In this document: positions 21,530-32,790 of the stretch, one piece after another
Numbering within the stretch: the stretch's first letter is position 1
Layout of the letters: each line of letters starts with the position of its first letter
Assembly (NCBI GenBank): GCA_037783545.1
Contig: JBBELK010000056.1
Coordinates: 310,001 to 374,000, forward strand
Length of the DNA stretch: 64,000 nucleotides
Origin: Henricia sp. BOLD:AAB3569
Lineage: Eukaryota; Echinodermata; Asteroidea; Spinulosida; Echinasteridae
Direction of reading: 5' to 3'
Notes under the pieces: generated by a model
Databases searched by the model: none
What the model was told of the DNA's origin: nothing
Seen by the model: the letters and a program-made list of their open reading frames with translations, nothing else
Program-made: the position numbers and the translations under genes

Positions 21530-21965
21530 CCCGTGATAATTTATCGCAGGATGACAACATATTCAGCGCAAAATGTCGTCATCCCGTGATAATTATCTCA
21601 GGAAGACGACATCCAGAATGTATGATGACGACATCCCGAGATAATTTTGTATGGGATGGCGACATCCGAAATGTAGAATGACGACATCCCGAGATAACGT
21701 ATTACGGGATGACGACATCCGAAATGTGAGATGACGATATCCCGAGATAATGTATTACGGGATGACGACATCCCGAGATGGTTTATAACGGGATGACGAC
21801 ATCCAGAATGTACGACAACGACATCCCGAGATATTTTATCACGGGATGACGACATTCAAAATATAGGATGACGACATCCCGAGATAATTTATCACGGGAT
21901 GACGACATCAAAAATGTAGGATGACGACATCTCGAGATGATTTATCATGGGGCGACGACACCTAT
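21530..21965 (-). repeat. 53-bp tandem array, left arm
   Basis: About eight units of 53 bp. Each contains two copies of the near-palindrome GGATGACGACATCC separated by CGAGATAATTTATCACG-type and GAAATGTA-type linkers. It is the mirror image of 38515-39130. Confidence 0.8.
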
Positions 21966-22149
21966 TGTTGAAGTGAAACGCCGATTCGGCCGAAACAGCG
22001 GCCCGCTGTTTCAGCCGCCGATTCAGCCGCATATTCGAAAATGATGAAACATCCAGTATACATACACCAGAGGATGTTTACCACACGGGGATGAGGTCGG
22101 AACAATTTCATCATTTTCCTACATGTCCGAACAGACTCCTCTTCAACTT

Positions 22150-22905
22150 AAAAATTATAATTGATTCTGATCCAGGACACACCTAATTTTGGTTTCAGCT
22201 TCAACCGCTCACTAATTAGTACCTAGTTAATGAGTTAAAGGGACCCTTCCCCAAGGAGCTAAAAAGTGAATATTTGTCACCGAAATAATCGAACGCACAA
22301 CTTTAAAACAATTGTTCCCTTAATTTTGTACAAATTAACAACTTTTAATGCATTTTCTAATTGACTCTAGTCCCGGGCACACTTAATTTTGGTTTCAGCT
22401 TCAGCCGCACATCATTTAGTACCTAATTAAGGAGCTAAAGGGACCCTTCCGCAAGGGGCACACTCAATTTACTCTAGTCTCAGGTGCACTTATTTTAGTT
22501 TCAGCTTCAGCCGCACATTATTTAGTACCTAATATAATTAACGAGTGAAAGGGACTTTCAGCAAGAAGCTAACAATTGATGATTTTTTTTACAACATTGT
22601 CGAACGCGCATCTTTAACTTTGTTCCCTTCATATTGTAGAAATTTACAACTTTTAATGCATTTTCTAATTGATTCTACTCCCGGGCACACTGATAATTTT
22701 TGTTTCAGTCTCAGCCGCACATTATTTAGGACTTAAATACAAGGAGTTAAAAACTATAAAAAGTAAAGAATTTCACCAAAATATTCGAACGCACAACTTT
22801 AAAACAATTTGTTCCCTTCCTTTTGTACAAATTAACAACTATTAATGCATTTTCTAATTTATTCTCGTTCCGGGAACACTTAATTTTGGTTTCAGCTTCA
22901 ACCGG
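22150..22905 (-). repeat. ~200-bp tandem array, left arm
   Basis: GGTTTCAGCTTCAGCCGCAC-type starts recur at about 22191, 22392, 22499, 22704 and 22889, giving four units near 200 bp and one partial. Units include GGGACCCTTCC and CCAAGGAGCTAAA segments that recur inverted at 36765-38370. Confidence 0.75.
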
Positions 22906-23240
22906 TGTATTGGTTTCCCCGGACAAATAGGGAAAATGTGTACATTTGTTAGTAAAAGAAGCATTCGTTTTCGTGCGAAATAGAAATCCCTGTTTCTTAA
23001 CAAATTCAACAAATGATAATTCTATTTCCATGAAGGTACATTCAGTCGTAAAAATTCAGCATGCGATTTCCCGAATGTGCGTGAATTTAGCCTAATGGCA
23101 TTTCATTTCAGCTCGAAATCGAAGGCACTTCCGCGGCAATCCTTTTAATTTATCATCAATCTATTTCGCTAATGAGCAGCCGATTTCCAGCGCAGTATTA
23201 CTTAACGTATGCCTGGCCATTTGCAGATGAACATGTATTA
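22906..23240 (+). repeat. Dispersed module beginning GGTTTCCCCGGACAA, copy 1
   Basis: It shares AAAATGTGTACATTTGTTAG, AAGCATTCGTTTTCGTGCG and TTTAGCCTAATGGCATTT with 25121-25450 and 25967-26280. Start motifs of the TAGGTTT(T/C)CCC type also occur inverted near 28449, 36697 and 36750, suggesting termini of a non-autonomous transposon family. Confidence 0.6.
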
Positions 23241-23349
23241 ATGCCTTGGTTCTGAGAAAGGTCATTGGTGGATAGATGATCTAACTGATAAAATGAGAGA
23301 GAACTTTAAGGAATGCAGAAAGGCATATATACAATTAAAACAAATAACC

Positions 23350-23610
23350 AACAATGGTGGGGTACCGTGGCCGAGTGATTTAGGTCACTGACTTGCAATA
23401 CTCGGGTGAAAAATTGGGGTTGTGGGTTCGATACCCAGCTGGGGTACCTGTGCTCTTGAGCACATTTGCTCCATCATTCGGAAGGGATGTAAGGCCGTTG
23501 GTCCAGTGTGTTGTGTAACCCAGAGCATTATTTTGTGAAGAGTTCGAGAATCCTTGGTGTATCTGGCCGTCGGCTGCCAATGGCGCCACCCACCCATGCA
23601 TATCGATGTT
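23350..23610 (+). mobile_element. tRNA-derived SINE
   Basis: The head is tRNA-Leu/Ser-like: A box GTGGCCGAGTGATTTAGGT, B box GGGTTCGATACCC, with GGTACC at both acceptor ends. The body continues with CACATTTGCTCCATCATTCG and GGCTGCCAATGGCGCC. Pol III internal promoter elements are both present. Confidence 0.75.
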
Positions 23611-23713
23611 TAGGTGGAAGACACTTGTAAGTTTCATGCAAATTTAGCCTACGCGCTGCGAATTAAAGTTCATTAAACCCATTAAATAAAGTAGGTTTTC
23701 CGCACATTTTAAA

Positions 23714-24402
23714 TTGTTTTCATTCAAATTCATATCCGGTTAACTCTAATTTCGTCCCAAGACGAGTGAAACACTCAAATGTTACAATTGATTTGATCTT
23801 TGGTCTTTCCAATTTATCAATGGTCAACCAACCAATTTTGAATTGAATTCGTCTCGACTGACGATCACCTACATCACGTAAGGTTTGAATTCGTCTTTGT
23901 TTATCCCATTTCATAAATTTATCGCTAAAATTCGTCGGAAGGTCAAAATGAATTGGCAAGTTTTTTAAGGACATCTCTAAAGGTCAATTCCTTGCACTTG
24001 CTCTCTTGTTTCCGAATCTTCAACAAACTTCACGTCAATGTTATATATAGGCCGACGTCAGGCAGCCGTAATCTATGCATGTAAAAATTGCATGTATATG
24101 AATACGTGGAAATATCCAATGTTATCATGCAATCAAATAACTTATAAGAGACAAATTCAAATGAAATTTAAGTGAAATTGATTTCCTAATGACGAAATTG
24201 TTCCTTTCGCCGTACGCTTGGCAACTGCTGACGCCGAAATCAAATGATCTTTTTTGAAAAAGTGTGAAAACGTAAGGAATTATTTGGACAAATACGAATA
24301 GGAGCGACCAATTACGAAATTGAATATGAGAAATACAAAGTTGTGAATTTTCGAGACGAAATTTAAGTTAACTGGTTATGAATTTGAATGAGAAAATGTT
24401 TT
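23714..24402. mobile_element. Non-autonomous TIR element (~690 bp)
   Basis: The left end TTTTCATTCAAATTCATATC (followed by CGGTTAACTCTAATTTCGTC) is matched inverted by GACGAAATTTAAGTTAACTG...GAATTTGAATGAGAAAA at the right end, about 40 bp with few mismatches. No coding capacity was found between them. The target duplication is unclear. Confidence 0.6.
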
Positions 24403-24529
24403 TAAAGTGTGCGATAACACCTATAAATACTCCTCATATGTCATCATTCTCATGTAACATGACACGCTTGTTGGACAACAAAATGTTCATCAACTAATGG
24501 TGGAATAGTTAACTCATCCGACATCTAAT

Positions 24530-24960
24530 AAAATACCCACCAGTTAGGCAAATTGTCCCCTACCAACATTTCGGCATGTAGCATACCTCAACAGTTGGGT
24601 AATGTTATATGCGTTATTTTGTAATATGCGTTATTTTGTAATTTAGGATAACCGTTTGTTAAAAAAATGGCTGACTTGCTCAACAACTGGACAAACTATT
24701 ATCCACACTACACCATTTTGTTGCCGTGGGAACTAAAATTCAATTTCAATTCACATCAATTTATACACAGTTTTTACACAGTTTACGAATATAAACATCT
24801 TGAATACAGCAGTGCTTAGAAGTACAACGATTGTTATCAAGGTTTCTCTTGAAGTAAAACTTGCAAAAACTTAATTGATTTCGATTTTTATTGTGAACAT
24901 TTTAAGAATGTTCCAGTTAGAGGTATTAATAGCAAAATAGGTAAATCAGGATTATTTCAG
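24530..24960 (+). repeat. Dispersed module containing CTCAACAACTGGACAA, copy 1
   Basis: It shares CTCAACAGTTGGGTAATGT, GTTGCCGTGGTAACTAAAAT-type and GAATACAGCAGTGCTT blocks with 26320-26660 and 28480-28860. The three copies are diverged. No protein coding was recognised. Confidence 0.55.
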
Positions 24961-25120
24961 GAAAGTGAAACCTACTCCTAGAGTGTAAATCACTCTTTCA
25001 AGAGCAAAGGGACAGCTCGTTTTCGACTGATAATGTCACTCTTTTTAGTGGAGATTTCACTCATTTAGAGTGAGTTTTAACTCGCTTCTAGAGTGAAAAA
25101 GCACTCTAAAAGAGCGAAAT

Positions 25121-25450
25121 ATAGGTTTCCCCGGACAATTTTTGAAAATGTGTACATTTGTTAGTAAAAGAAGCATTCGTTTTCGTGCGAAATAGAATGA
25201 ACGTTTGAAATCCCTGTTTCTATTTAACAAATTATAATTCTATTTACATGAAGGTACATTCAGTCGTAAAAAAAATCAGCATACGAATTCCCGAATGTGC
25301 GTCAATTTAGCCTAATGGCATTTTATTTTAGCTCGAAATCGAAGGCACATCCGCAATCCTGTATTCCTTTTAATTTATCATCAATCTATTTCGCTAACGT
25401 GCAGCCGATTTCCCGCGCAGTGTTATTTCGCGTATGGCACAACTATTCTC
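25121..25450 (+). repeat. Dispersed GGTTTCCCCGGACAA module, copy 2
   Basis: Second copy of the module at 22906-23240, carrying AAAATGTGTACATTTGTTAG and the CTAATGGCATTT block. Just before it (24960-25110) is a patch of inverted AGAGTG/CACTCT motifs that could fold. Confidence 0.6.
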
Positions 25451-25966
25451 AGACATACATGTATTCTGATGCCGCTTTCCCGTTCTCCTATCCTTGTGAA
25501 GACATGGCTTTGTTCTCGTTCACAAACTCTGATGAATGGCTAGAATTTGGTTTAAAAATCGTCATATCACTCCTATTTAAACCAGATTTGTTTTCTCGGG
25601 CTGAAATTTCAACCGTACTTTCCTTATTTTATACACTAGAAGATGTAGCGACCAGAATATTTTGAAAATCCCTCTTTTTTGAGTAAAATCCATATTTCTA
25701 TTTAGTGCCATCCTTGTGGAGACCTTTAGAATTGCCTTGTGGAGACCTTTACATTATTTTGTTGCCTATAGAACCCATGTCTCCACAGGGTACCGAAAAC
25801 GGGTCGCCTTGGTACTTAGACAGGTCATTGGCGGATAGATGATCGAACTGATAAAATGAGAGAGAACTTTATGGAATGCAGAAAGACATAAATATTAAAT
25901 TAAGACAAAGAACCAGCAATAGAAACTCCCCTGATATCATGTAACCCGACACGCCAGAAAAAAATA

Positions 25967-26280
25967 TAGGTTTTCCCGGACAATGTTGAAAAAAGTGTAC
26001 ATTTGTTTGTGAAAGAAGCATTAGTTTTTGTGCGAAGTAGAATGAACGTTTAAAATCCCTCTTTCTATTTAACAAATGATAATTCCATTTCAATAATGGT
26101 ACATTCGGTCGTAAAAAAATCAGCACACGATTTGCCGAATGTGCGTGATTTTAGCCTAATGGCATTTCATTTTAATAGAAGGCACTCCGCATTTCTGTAT
26201 TCCTTTTAATTTATCATCAATCTATTTCGCTAATGAGCTGCCGATTTCGCGCGCAGTGTTATTTAACGTACGCCTTGCAC
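25967..26280 (+). repeat. Dispersed GGTTTTCCCGGACAA module, copy 3
   Basis: Third copy of the module. Together with the inverted CGGGAAAACCTATA at about 28445-28458 it may mark the two ends of a ~2.5-kb element enclosing several hairpins. Confidence 0.5.
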
Positions 26281-26319
26281 AACCATTCTCAGACATACAT
26301 GTATTCCTTGGTATTGAGG

Positions 26320-26660
26320 CAAGGCATTCTGAGGAAAACCGTTGGTTAACAACTGGACAAAATATCTCCCACACTATGAACAACATTTGTTGCCGTGGTA
26401 ACTAAAATGCTATGTCAAAATGATTTATTGAGATGGCAATGTTCTATTGTCGGAAAACATCAATTTACACACAATTTACGTAATCTTGAATACAGCAGTG
26501 CTTGTATAAGTACAACGATTATTTAAAAAGGTTTCTCTCGAAGTCAAACTTGCAACAATTTTTTGGTAAATCTTATTGTAAACATTTAAAGAATGTTGCA
26601 GTTAGAGGTATAGCAAAATAGGTAAATCGGGGTTATTTCGGGAAAGTAAAAACTATTATA
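26320..26660 (+). repeat. Dispersed CAACTGGACAA module, copy 2
   Basis: It contains CAACATTTGTTGCCGTGGTA and ACAGCAGTGCTT, matching 24530-24960 and 28480-28860. Confidence 0.55.
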
Positions 26661-26750
26661 TACCTCATACATTGATTCTCGTTCACTGATTGGTTAAACG
26701 CAGATCACGCGACATGGATTAGTTCAACTATTTCAGTGGGCAACTGAAAA

Positions 26751-26800
26751 AAAGTACTATTGTTTGACCTATTGCGCAATAGGTCAAAGGATAGTACTTT
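26751..26800. repeat. 50-bp near-perfect palindrome
   Basis: AAAGTACTAT and TTTGACCTATTGC are mirrored by GCAATAGGTCAAA and ATAGTACTTT with the centre at 26775/26776. Only a 2-base step in each arm mismatches, and there is no loop. Confidence 0.85.
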
Positions 26801-27002
26801 CTAAAAGTACTATTTCATAGCGCGTACGCAATCGCGCGAGCGTGTGCCATGCGCCAGCGCGCGGGAGACGCGTTCGCGTGCGTGAAGCAACTAGCAGTGG
26901 TGTTCGCGTTCACGCGGATAATGTGCACTTTGGCTTGGCTCTCTGAAAACTGAATTTTGTCCTAAACATACCAATCATTTGACACAAAACAATCAATGTA
27001 TG

Positions 27003-27195
27003 AGGTATATAAAACAAATATTGACTGCTTTTATTCGGGTGATGATGCAAACTACCGTCCCTCGGTGATCTTGAAACGGCAGTCCTGCTATTTTCCCTCG
27101 GCCTGCGGCCTCGGGAAAATAGCAGGACTGCCGTTTCAAGATCACCTCGGGACGATAGTTTGCACCCTCATGAGCAGTCAATATTTGTATACTAG
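27003..27195. repeat. Foldback hairpin with 34-bp perfect core arms
   Basis: Arms 27064-27097 and 27113-27146 are exact reverse complements (start GGTGATCTTGAAACGGCAGT), separated by a 15-nt CG-rich loop. Pairing continues outward with few interruptions to ATTGACTGC / GCAGTCAAT and beyond. It looks like a MITE or a recently inverted duplicate. Confidence 0.85.
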
Positions 27196-27210
27196 CTGCT
27201 TCCTCGGTGT

Positions 27211-27475
27211 TAGATGTTTGGGACTACCTCTCTTAGTTTTATCTAGGATTCTTCCAAAATCCTTTGACCAGTAGTCATTACCACTTGTCCTCAAACCATG
27301 TTGTATTTTATATAGCGGAGTATACATGTACGAATGTGTACTACATTTGCACATACAGTACATCACCTTCGCAGATCAGTGCAACCAGTCGCCGGCTGCA
27401 AAACAGTGATGCACTCTTTACAAATCCCCAAACTTACTCTTCAAAACGTTGTCACTGCTATCCCTGACATGTTTT
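27211..27475 (+). repeat. Direct repeat, copy 1 (partner 28871-29145)
   Basis: It shares CTCAAACCATGTTGTA, GTGTACTACATTTGCACATA, CAGTCGCCGGCTG-type and ACTTACTCTTCAAAACGTT blocks with 28871-29145. The order is conserved, so this is part of a larger diverged direct duplication that also includes 27985-28370 and 29210-29585. Confidence 0.65.
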
Positions 27476-27684
27476 TAAAATAAAAATTGGGGCTTGAAAT
27501 ACCATAGAAAATGCGGCCTTTTAAAACAACACGTTTAAGCACGTGAATTATGCTACTTTGTTGGTAAACTTAGTGCGCCTTAACAAAAATTAAAAGCCAA
27601 TATATCCAATGTTCGGCAACTCGCCCTATTATTCCCCCAAGGCATGGTCAAATTTACCCAGAACAAAATCAATCCATTTCTTGG

Positions 27685-27824
27685 TTAAAGGCACAGGCTC
27701 GTCAGCATTGCGCGCCCGCCAAATTCGTGCTCGAAACACGCAACTCCATGCCTTTGCTATGGAGCTGCGTATTGCGTGGCACACATTTGGCGGGCGCGCA
27801 TTGCTGACGAGCCTGTGCCTTTAA
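27685..27824. mobile_element. 132-bp palindromic MITE with TTAA target duplication
   Basis: TTAA at 27685-27688 and 27821-27824 flank arms that begin AGGCACAGGCTCGTCAGCA and continue TGCGCGCCCGCCAAAT. The first ~36 bp pair with a single mismatch. Nearly the whole element is one GC-rich hairpin in AT-rich surroundings. Confidence 0.85.
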
Positions 27825-27984
27825 TATGTGCTCAAGTTTCGTGGCTACAAATTTAACACGAGCAACATTTTGGATTTACTCACTATCCAACAAGTTGACT
27901 AGAAAAATAAAGACTAACAAAATCCGTTTACCCAACGATTCATTTGCCCAATAATTTGTACAGTGCGTGATCTTTTTTCCTTGA

Positions 27985-28370
27985 CAAGACAATTTTGATT
28001 CATTTTATGAATATAAGAACAAACGCATTGATGCTCAATTATGTCTACAATACATTGGTTATTTAATCAATAAAAGTTGTACATATGTATCATAATATGT
28101 ACATATGTCTGTATACTTTATTTACATTGAATGCATAATATGCGAATTTAATTCATAACAAATGAAAAGGAATATTCAATTCAGCCCGTGTCGCAATAAA
28201 AGCGTATTTTTCTGCGAATTGGATTGCACATTCGTAATACTTGGCAACGTATACTGAAACCGAAAGCCTAATAACGTATTTGTAATCCTTTAAATGAAAC
28301 GTTATGCACATTCATTTATTTGAATGACGCAAAATGAAATCAAATGCTAGTTATTGCGAAAATGAAACCG
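27985..28370 (+). repeat. Direct repeat, copy 1 (partner 29210-29585)
   Basis: It shares TGATGCTCAATTATGTCTAC, GGAATATTCAATTCAGCCCG and AATGCTAGTTATTGCGAAAA with the partner at high identity. Confidence 0.7.
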
Positions 28371-28479
28371 GGATATACGTCATTCTCCAAATCGGCGCGA
28401 AATTGAATTTATGTTTTACAAATTTTAATGCGCATTTTCCAAAAACTTCGGGAAAACCTATATTATCCGACATCTGGGC

Positions 28480-28860
28480 AAAATATAATGTAGCATTCCT
28501 CAACAGTTGGGTAATGTAAGGCGTGATTTTGTTGGGCATTTTGTGGATAACCGTTATTTTTGGTAACAAAATTGCTGACTTGCTCAACAACAGGACAACA
28601 TATTTCCCACACTATATGGACAACATTTGTTGCCGTGGTAACTAAAATATTAATGTCGTGTTGGAAGATTCAACGTCTGACTGACATGCCAATGTTATAT
28701 TGTCATAAAACAATCAATTTACACACTTTAAACGTATACGTATACAGACATCCTGAATACAGCAATTGAAACATAATTGATTTCTATTTTTTTTGTAAAC
28801 ATTTAAAAATGTTCCAGAGGTATAGACAAATAAGTAAATCATGTTTATTTCGGGAAAGTG
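28480..28860 (+). repeat. Dispersed CAACTGGACAA module, copy 3
   Basis: It contains CTCAACAGTTGGGTAATGT and CAACATTTGTTGCCGTGGTA, as in the copies at 24530 and 26320. Confidence 0.55.
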
Positions 28861-28870
28861 AAAACTACTG

Positions 28871-29145
28871 CTCCCTCGGTGTTGGATGTTTAGGACTACC
28901 CCTCTCAGTTTCACCTGTGGAGATTGTCCCAATTTTCAAAACTTTGTGGACTAGTAGTTTTCACTACTTGCCCTCAAACCATGTTGTAGTTTGTAGAGGA
29001 GTAGGCATGCACTGATGTGTACTACATTTGCACATACACTGTTGCAGATCAGTGCAACCGGTCGCCGGCTGAAAAACAATGATGCACTCTTTACAAATCC
29101 CCAAACTTACTCTTCAAAACGTTATCACTGCTATTCCTGAAATCA
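28871..29145 (+). repeat. Direct repeat, copy 2 (partner 27211-27475)
   Basis: Second copy of the CTCAAACCATGTTGTA / GCACATACA block. A TCCCTCGGTGTT start is shared with the first copy. Confidence 0.65.
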
Positions 29146-29209
29146 AAATTCGGGCTTAAGATACCATCAAAAATGCGTTTTAACACAACACGTTTTAGCA
29201 TGTTTTCAT

Positions 29210-29585
29210 TTACAAAGATCATTTCGATTCATCTTATGAATAAAAGAACAAACACAATGATGCTCAATTATGTCTACAATACATTGATTAATTAATCAAT
29301 CGAAGTTGTATTCTGATATGTATAGGCCTGTATACTTTATTTAAATTGAATGCAAAATATGCGAATTTAATTCATAACAAATGAAAAGGAATATTCAATT
29401 CAGCCCGTATTGCAATAAAAACGTATTTTTCTGCGAATTGGATTCCACATTCGTAATAATTGGCAACGTAAAGTGAAACCAAAAGCCTAATAACGTATTT
29501 GTAATCCTTTAAACGAAACGTTCTGCACATTCTTTTATTTTAATGACGCAAAATGAAATCAAATGCTAGTTATTGCGAAAATGAA
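29210..29585 (+). repeat. Direct repeat, copy 2 (partner 27985-28370)
   Basis: Second copy, ending AATGCTAGTTATTGCGAAAA. After it the sequence changes to GTGGGAAAATAGTGGGAAAA. Confidence 0.7.
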
Positions 29586-30619
29586 AATAGTGGGAAAATA
29601 GTGGGAAAATGGTGGAGTTAAAATTGTCCGACTCCTGGATGAGTTCCCCCCTGTTTTCGAGGACGCCTAGTCCATTTATGACACTTTTAAAGTGACCGGA
29701 AGTGGCTATCACTGACTTCCGGTGATCGTATACCATTACCATTTTCATCCACATCAGATTCAATGTCATTTTCACACCACCCTCTGAACATTTTGCTACC
29801 ATGGAGCCATATTGCTGAAACCTAAAACACTATGTTCACATGTCAAGCTTTAAGATGGACGCTGTCATAACGTGGTAGTCATTAATTTAAAAAAAAATGG
29901 TTTGGTGCACTTTGCGATATTGTGGCGAAATCGGGAAGAGTGGAAACTAAGACCAAGAGAAATCCCACCGCTGCTACTATTGTGGCAAAAATAAGAGGGG
30001 GAGACCGATTCCCTGGGATCGGTCAGCCGATACGGTATCCGACGATACCCCAATGTAGTGCTGCCAGCCTGCCACCAGGCGAAAACCTAAACTGACGGAG
30101 TTCTACCTCTCCATTTAAGCTTTCTAAGGCGGTTATGAGTCCGGTTACAACCAACCGTAGCAAGTCTTACAAGTCTTCAGTTCCCCCTCCCCTTATTTTC
30201 GGCAATAATGGACCGATTTACACAATATTATGGTCGTTTTAAGATGTTTTATTTTTAGGATGCCCAGTTCATTTGGAACACTTTCAAAATGACGGGAAGT
30301 GGCTATCAAAACCTCCGTTAAAGAGACCAACCATCTCCAGTGACGCCATGGTTAGACGTCATACTTGACGTCTAGTAATAATAAATCTAGACATAAAATA
30401 TCTGCTTTTATTTTTAAGGGTTTGAATGCACTTGAAGCGCATTTTTTGTGTGATCTGACCATCCTGTTACAAGGAAATAATATGTTGCGGATTTATCGTG
30501 TGTTACTTCAGATATAGCAGGCTGAGGAAGACTTGAGAGTATGCATGGTGGAAATCAGTGTGTAAACGGTTATCAGTTGCACCATGAGAACTATATATTT
30601 TGTATGTGTGGTTCTCAAA
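29586..30619. other. No gene recognised
   Basis: It contains two related stretches, around 29650-29730 (TGACCGGAAGTGGCTATCA) and 30260-30310 (TGACGGGAAGTGGCTATCA), hinting at a diverged direct repeat. GGTATCGTCGG-type inverted bits near 30030 are too short to call. Confidence 0.4.
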
Positions 30620-31650
30620 AGAACCGGTGGGTGTTAGCAGTGTGCTCTGTTCGTCTTCAGAGGAAGTGCTGCACTCGAGATGATATAGGGCTCAAGTACC
30701 AGATGAGAGGATTGCTGGAAGAAAGAGTGCACTGAAGAGGAGTGACTTGGGCTTAGATGCTGGTGCGTGGTTAGGAATTGAATCACACTCATGTGGTTGG
30801 TTGTTGATTTGCTCAGTGATGCATATTTATTGTTGCAGTGGCTGTAGTGGGACAAGGAACTTGGGTATAGGGCCCATCGGTCTGGCTGAGTGTAGGGAGT
30901 GCCGAATGTTGGTGATGTTGAAGCCGACGTCTTGGGATACTGTGTTGTGTTTGTTGATTTTGATGGCTTTCTTGATGTGCCATGCGTCTTGGGTGCCACC
31001 TGTCGACAGGAACAATGAGTTGTACTTCTTTCCGGTTGATAATGTGGACCTCTTTGTTTAATTGTTTGGATACCGCTGATTTTCCATAGTCCCCTCCGTG
31101 TCCCTCAGCTATGATATCTTTGAGTCTGGTAGGTAGGTCTCGACCAGTCTTGCCGATACATACCTTTCCACGTTTGCATGGGTTCATGTACACCATCACC
31201 ATGGTCGTAGATGTTGTAGGCCCGTTGTACTAGGGGTTAGGGTTGACCGAGAAGTTGATTCTGGGATGATGAAATGAGTTGTGGAGATACCGGTCTGTGT
31301 GGGTTGGCTTGTAGACGTCGTGCTTGAGTGTACCTTTTGGACGTCGGCAAAACTGACGTCCAGGAGGGAATTGTGATGTCATTGTTTGTGTTCAATCATG
31401 AGCTTGATACTGGGGTACACGGCGTTCAGATGGTCTATGAATAACTTGAGGTCTTGCGGTACATAATGAAGCCGGATGATGAAGGTGTCATCTACGTGGC
31501 GAAGCCATGTGCTTGGGGAGCAGTCTGCTGTGAAGTGTGCAGTGGTCTTAAAATTGTCCATGAACATTTGAGGAAATTGGGTAGAAGGGCAGATATAGGC
31601 CATGGGCCAAAATCTGTAGGAGGCCTAAAATTGAGTTTCGTTTTAACTGT
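30620..31650 (-). mobile_element. Degenerate Penelope-like element fragment (RT end plus GIY-YIG)
   Basis: From right to left on the minus strand: a reverse transcriptase piece with WLRHVDDTFII (catalytic DD) at 31603-31379; then KPTHTDRYLH near 31290, conserved downstream of Penelope RTs; then a GIY-YIG-type nuclease segment with KVCIGKTGRDLPTRL at about 31165-31110; then a C-terminal AWHIKKAIKINKHN. Several frame changes separate these. The GIY-YIG motif after RT is diagnostic of Penelope-like elements, whose nuclease nicks target DNA. The N-terminal RT domains are missing. Confidence 0.8.
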
Positions 31651-31835
31651 TTAGGGGCAACTTAAAATTAAGTGGGGGAGGGGAGGGGTGGGGGAGAGGC
31701 GGGTGTTTCGGGCCGTGTTCCACCAGCAACAATCCAGTGCCTCCCCGGATGCCCCCTAGGAAAAATAATGTAGTGCCATAAAATGGCAAGGAGCTACATG
31801 AGGAAAATAACGTACATTGTGTACATGTAATTTGA

Positions 31836-32520
31836 CTTAAAAACGTATCCCCGCGTCCCCCTTTCCCTAACTAAAAAGTATTACCCCGTCTCGTTCCCCA
31901 TTGAAAAAAATGCCGTCTACGCTGCTGAAACAAAGGTATTATGGCAAAATATCACTATTTTGACCAAAATTGGGCAAACAAATCTCAAAAAAGGATTGTT
32001 TCTCCTGTGTTAACCTTGGGCCTACAACTTACAAGCAGGGAACATAAGATTAGGATTCAACATTATTGAAACTGTGCACCATTCTGTATCAACTCTGAAA
32101 GCATTTTAATTTAAAATGGAGGCACTACGGTCAAAATACTGTTTTTGACAAAAAACGGGCAAATCCTGAATCCTCCCAGTCCAACTAGCACAGGGTCATT
32201 TTGCATTTAATGTAAACAAAATGACGTGCAATGTGGACCAGCAGTTTTGCCACGGCATATTATAAAGGTCACTTAAAAAGTTAAGACGATCGAATTCGAT
32301 ACAAATAGCTCAATTGGTATATGTCGTCTGCACGTTGAGCAGAAGGTCCGCAGTTCGAATCCTGGTGGAGCCAAGTTGCTTTTCACTGCATCCAGATTTC
32401 CCAAACTTATGGACATTTGTCAACAATTGTATATAATTTATTCACCCCGGCGCGGCCCGGCGGTCCCTGGATTATAATCTCTAAAAAAAATTATTATTCA
32501 AGTTAAGACGAAGCTTAATA
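31836..32520 (+). repeat. Dispersed repeat with internal tRNA-like block, copy 1
   Basis: Colinear with 39835-40490: CCCGCGTCCCCCTT start, GGCCTACAACTTACAAGCAG, TTCAACATTATTGAAACTGT, CTACGGTCAAAATACTGTTT, the tRNA-like block at 32303-32373, and AAGTTAAGACGAAG near the end. The copies differ by point changes and small indels. Confidence 0.8.
32303..32373 (+). repeat. tRNA-like block inside dispersed repeat
   Basis: A-box-like AATAGCTCAATTGG, an anticodon arm TCTGC-ACGTTGA-GCAGA that pairs perfectly, and B box AGTTCGAATCC. The A-box region has extra bases (TATATGTCG) compared with the second copy, so a functional tRNA is unlikely. Confidence 0.6.
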
Positions 32521-32524
32521 TTTC

Positions 32525-32790
32525 CATGGCTGTTTGAGTTTGTTTTACATGTTGCCTGCTGTAAGCCATGACAAAACTGGGGGTAGAAACTGCAGCAATT
32601 TGCCACAAGTCCAACTTGAAGTCTTATGTTTTTTCTTAACTTTTCCCTTCTGTCTTCCTTATGTGATGCACTCAAAACAGCGCCCTCTGTCTGTGATTTA
32701 TTGCAGTGAAATCTTCAAAGTTGAAAAAGTCCACCTTTTATTGATTTTACATCCAAACGAACAATAGTATGTCTTGCTGAACAAGTAATC
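32525..32790 (-). repeat. Inverted copy of the satellite spacer near 49,980-50,240
   Basis: Reverse complement of the spacer found at 49980-50240, 55790-56060, 57800-58050 and 59440-59690. Shared blocks include ACATGTTGCCTG, ACTTGAAGTCTTATG and GCGCCCTCTGTC. This links the foldback interior to the satellite region by a common dispersed repeat. Confidence 0.65.

Noticed and set aside
21530-21965. CRISPR-like array of short palindromic repeats
   Set aside because: Units are contiguous 53-bp repeats with no unique spacers, lie in mirrored transposon arms and are in a eukaryotic context without cas genes.
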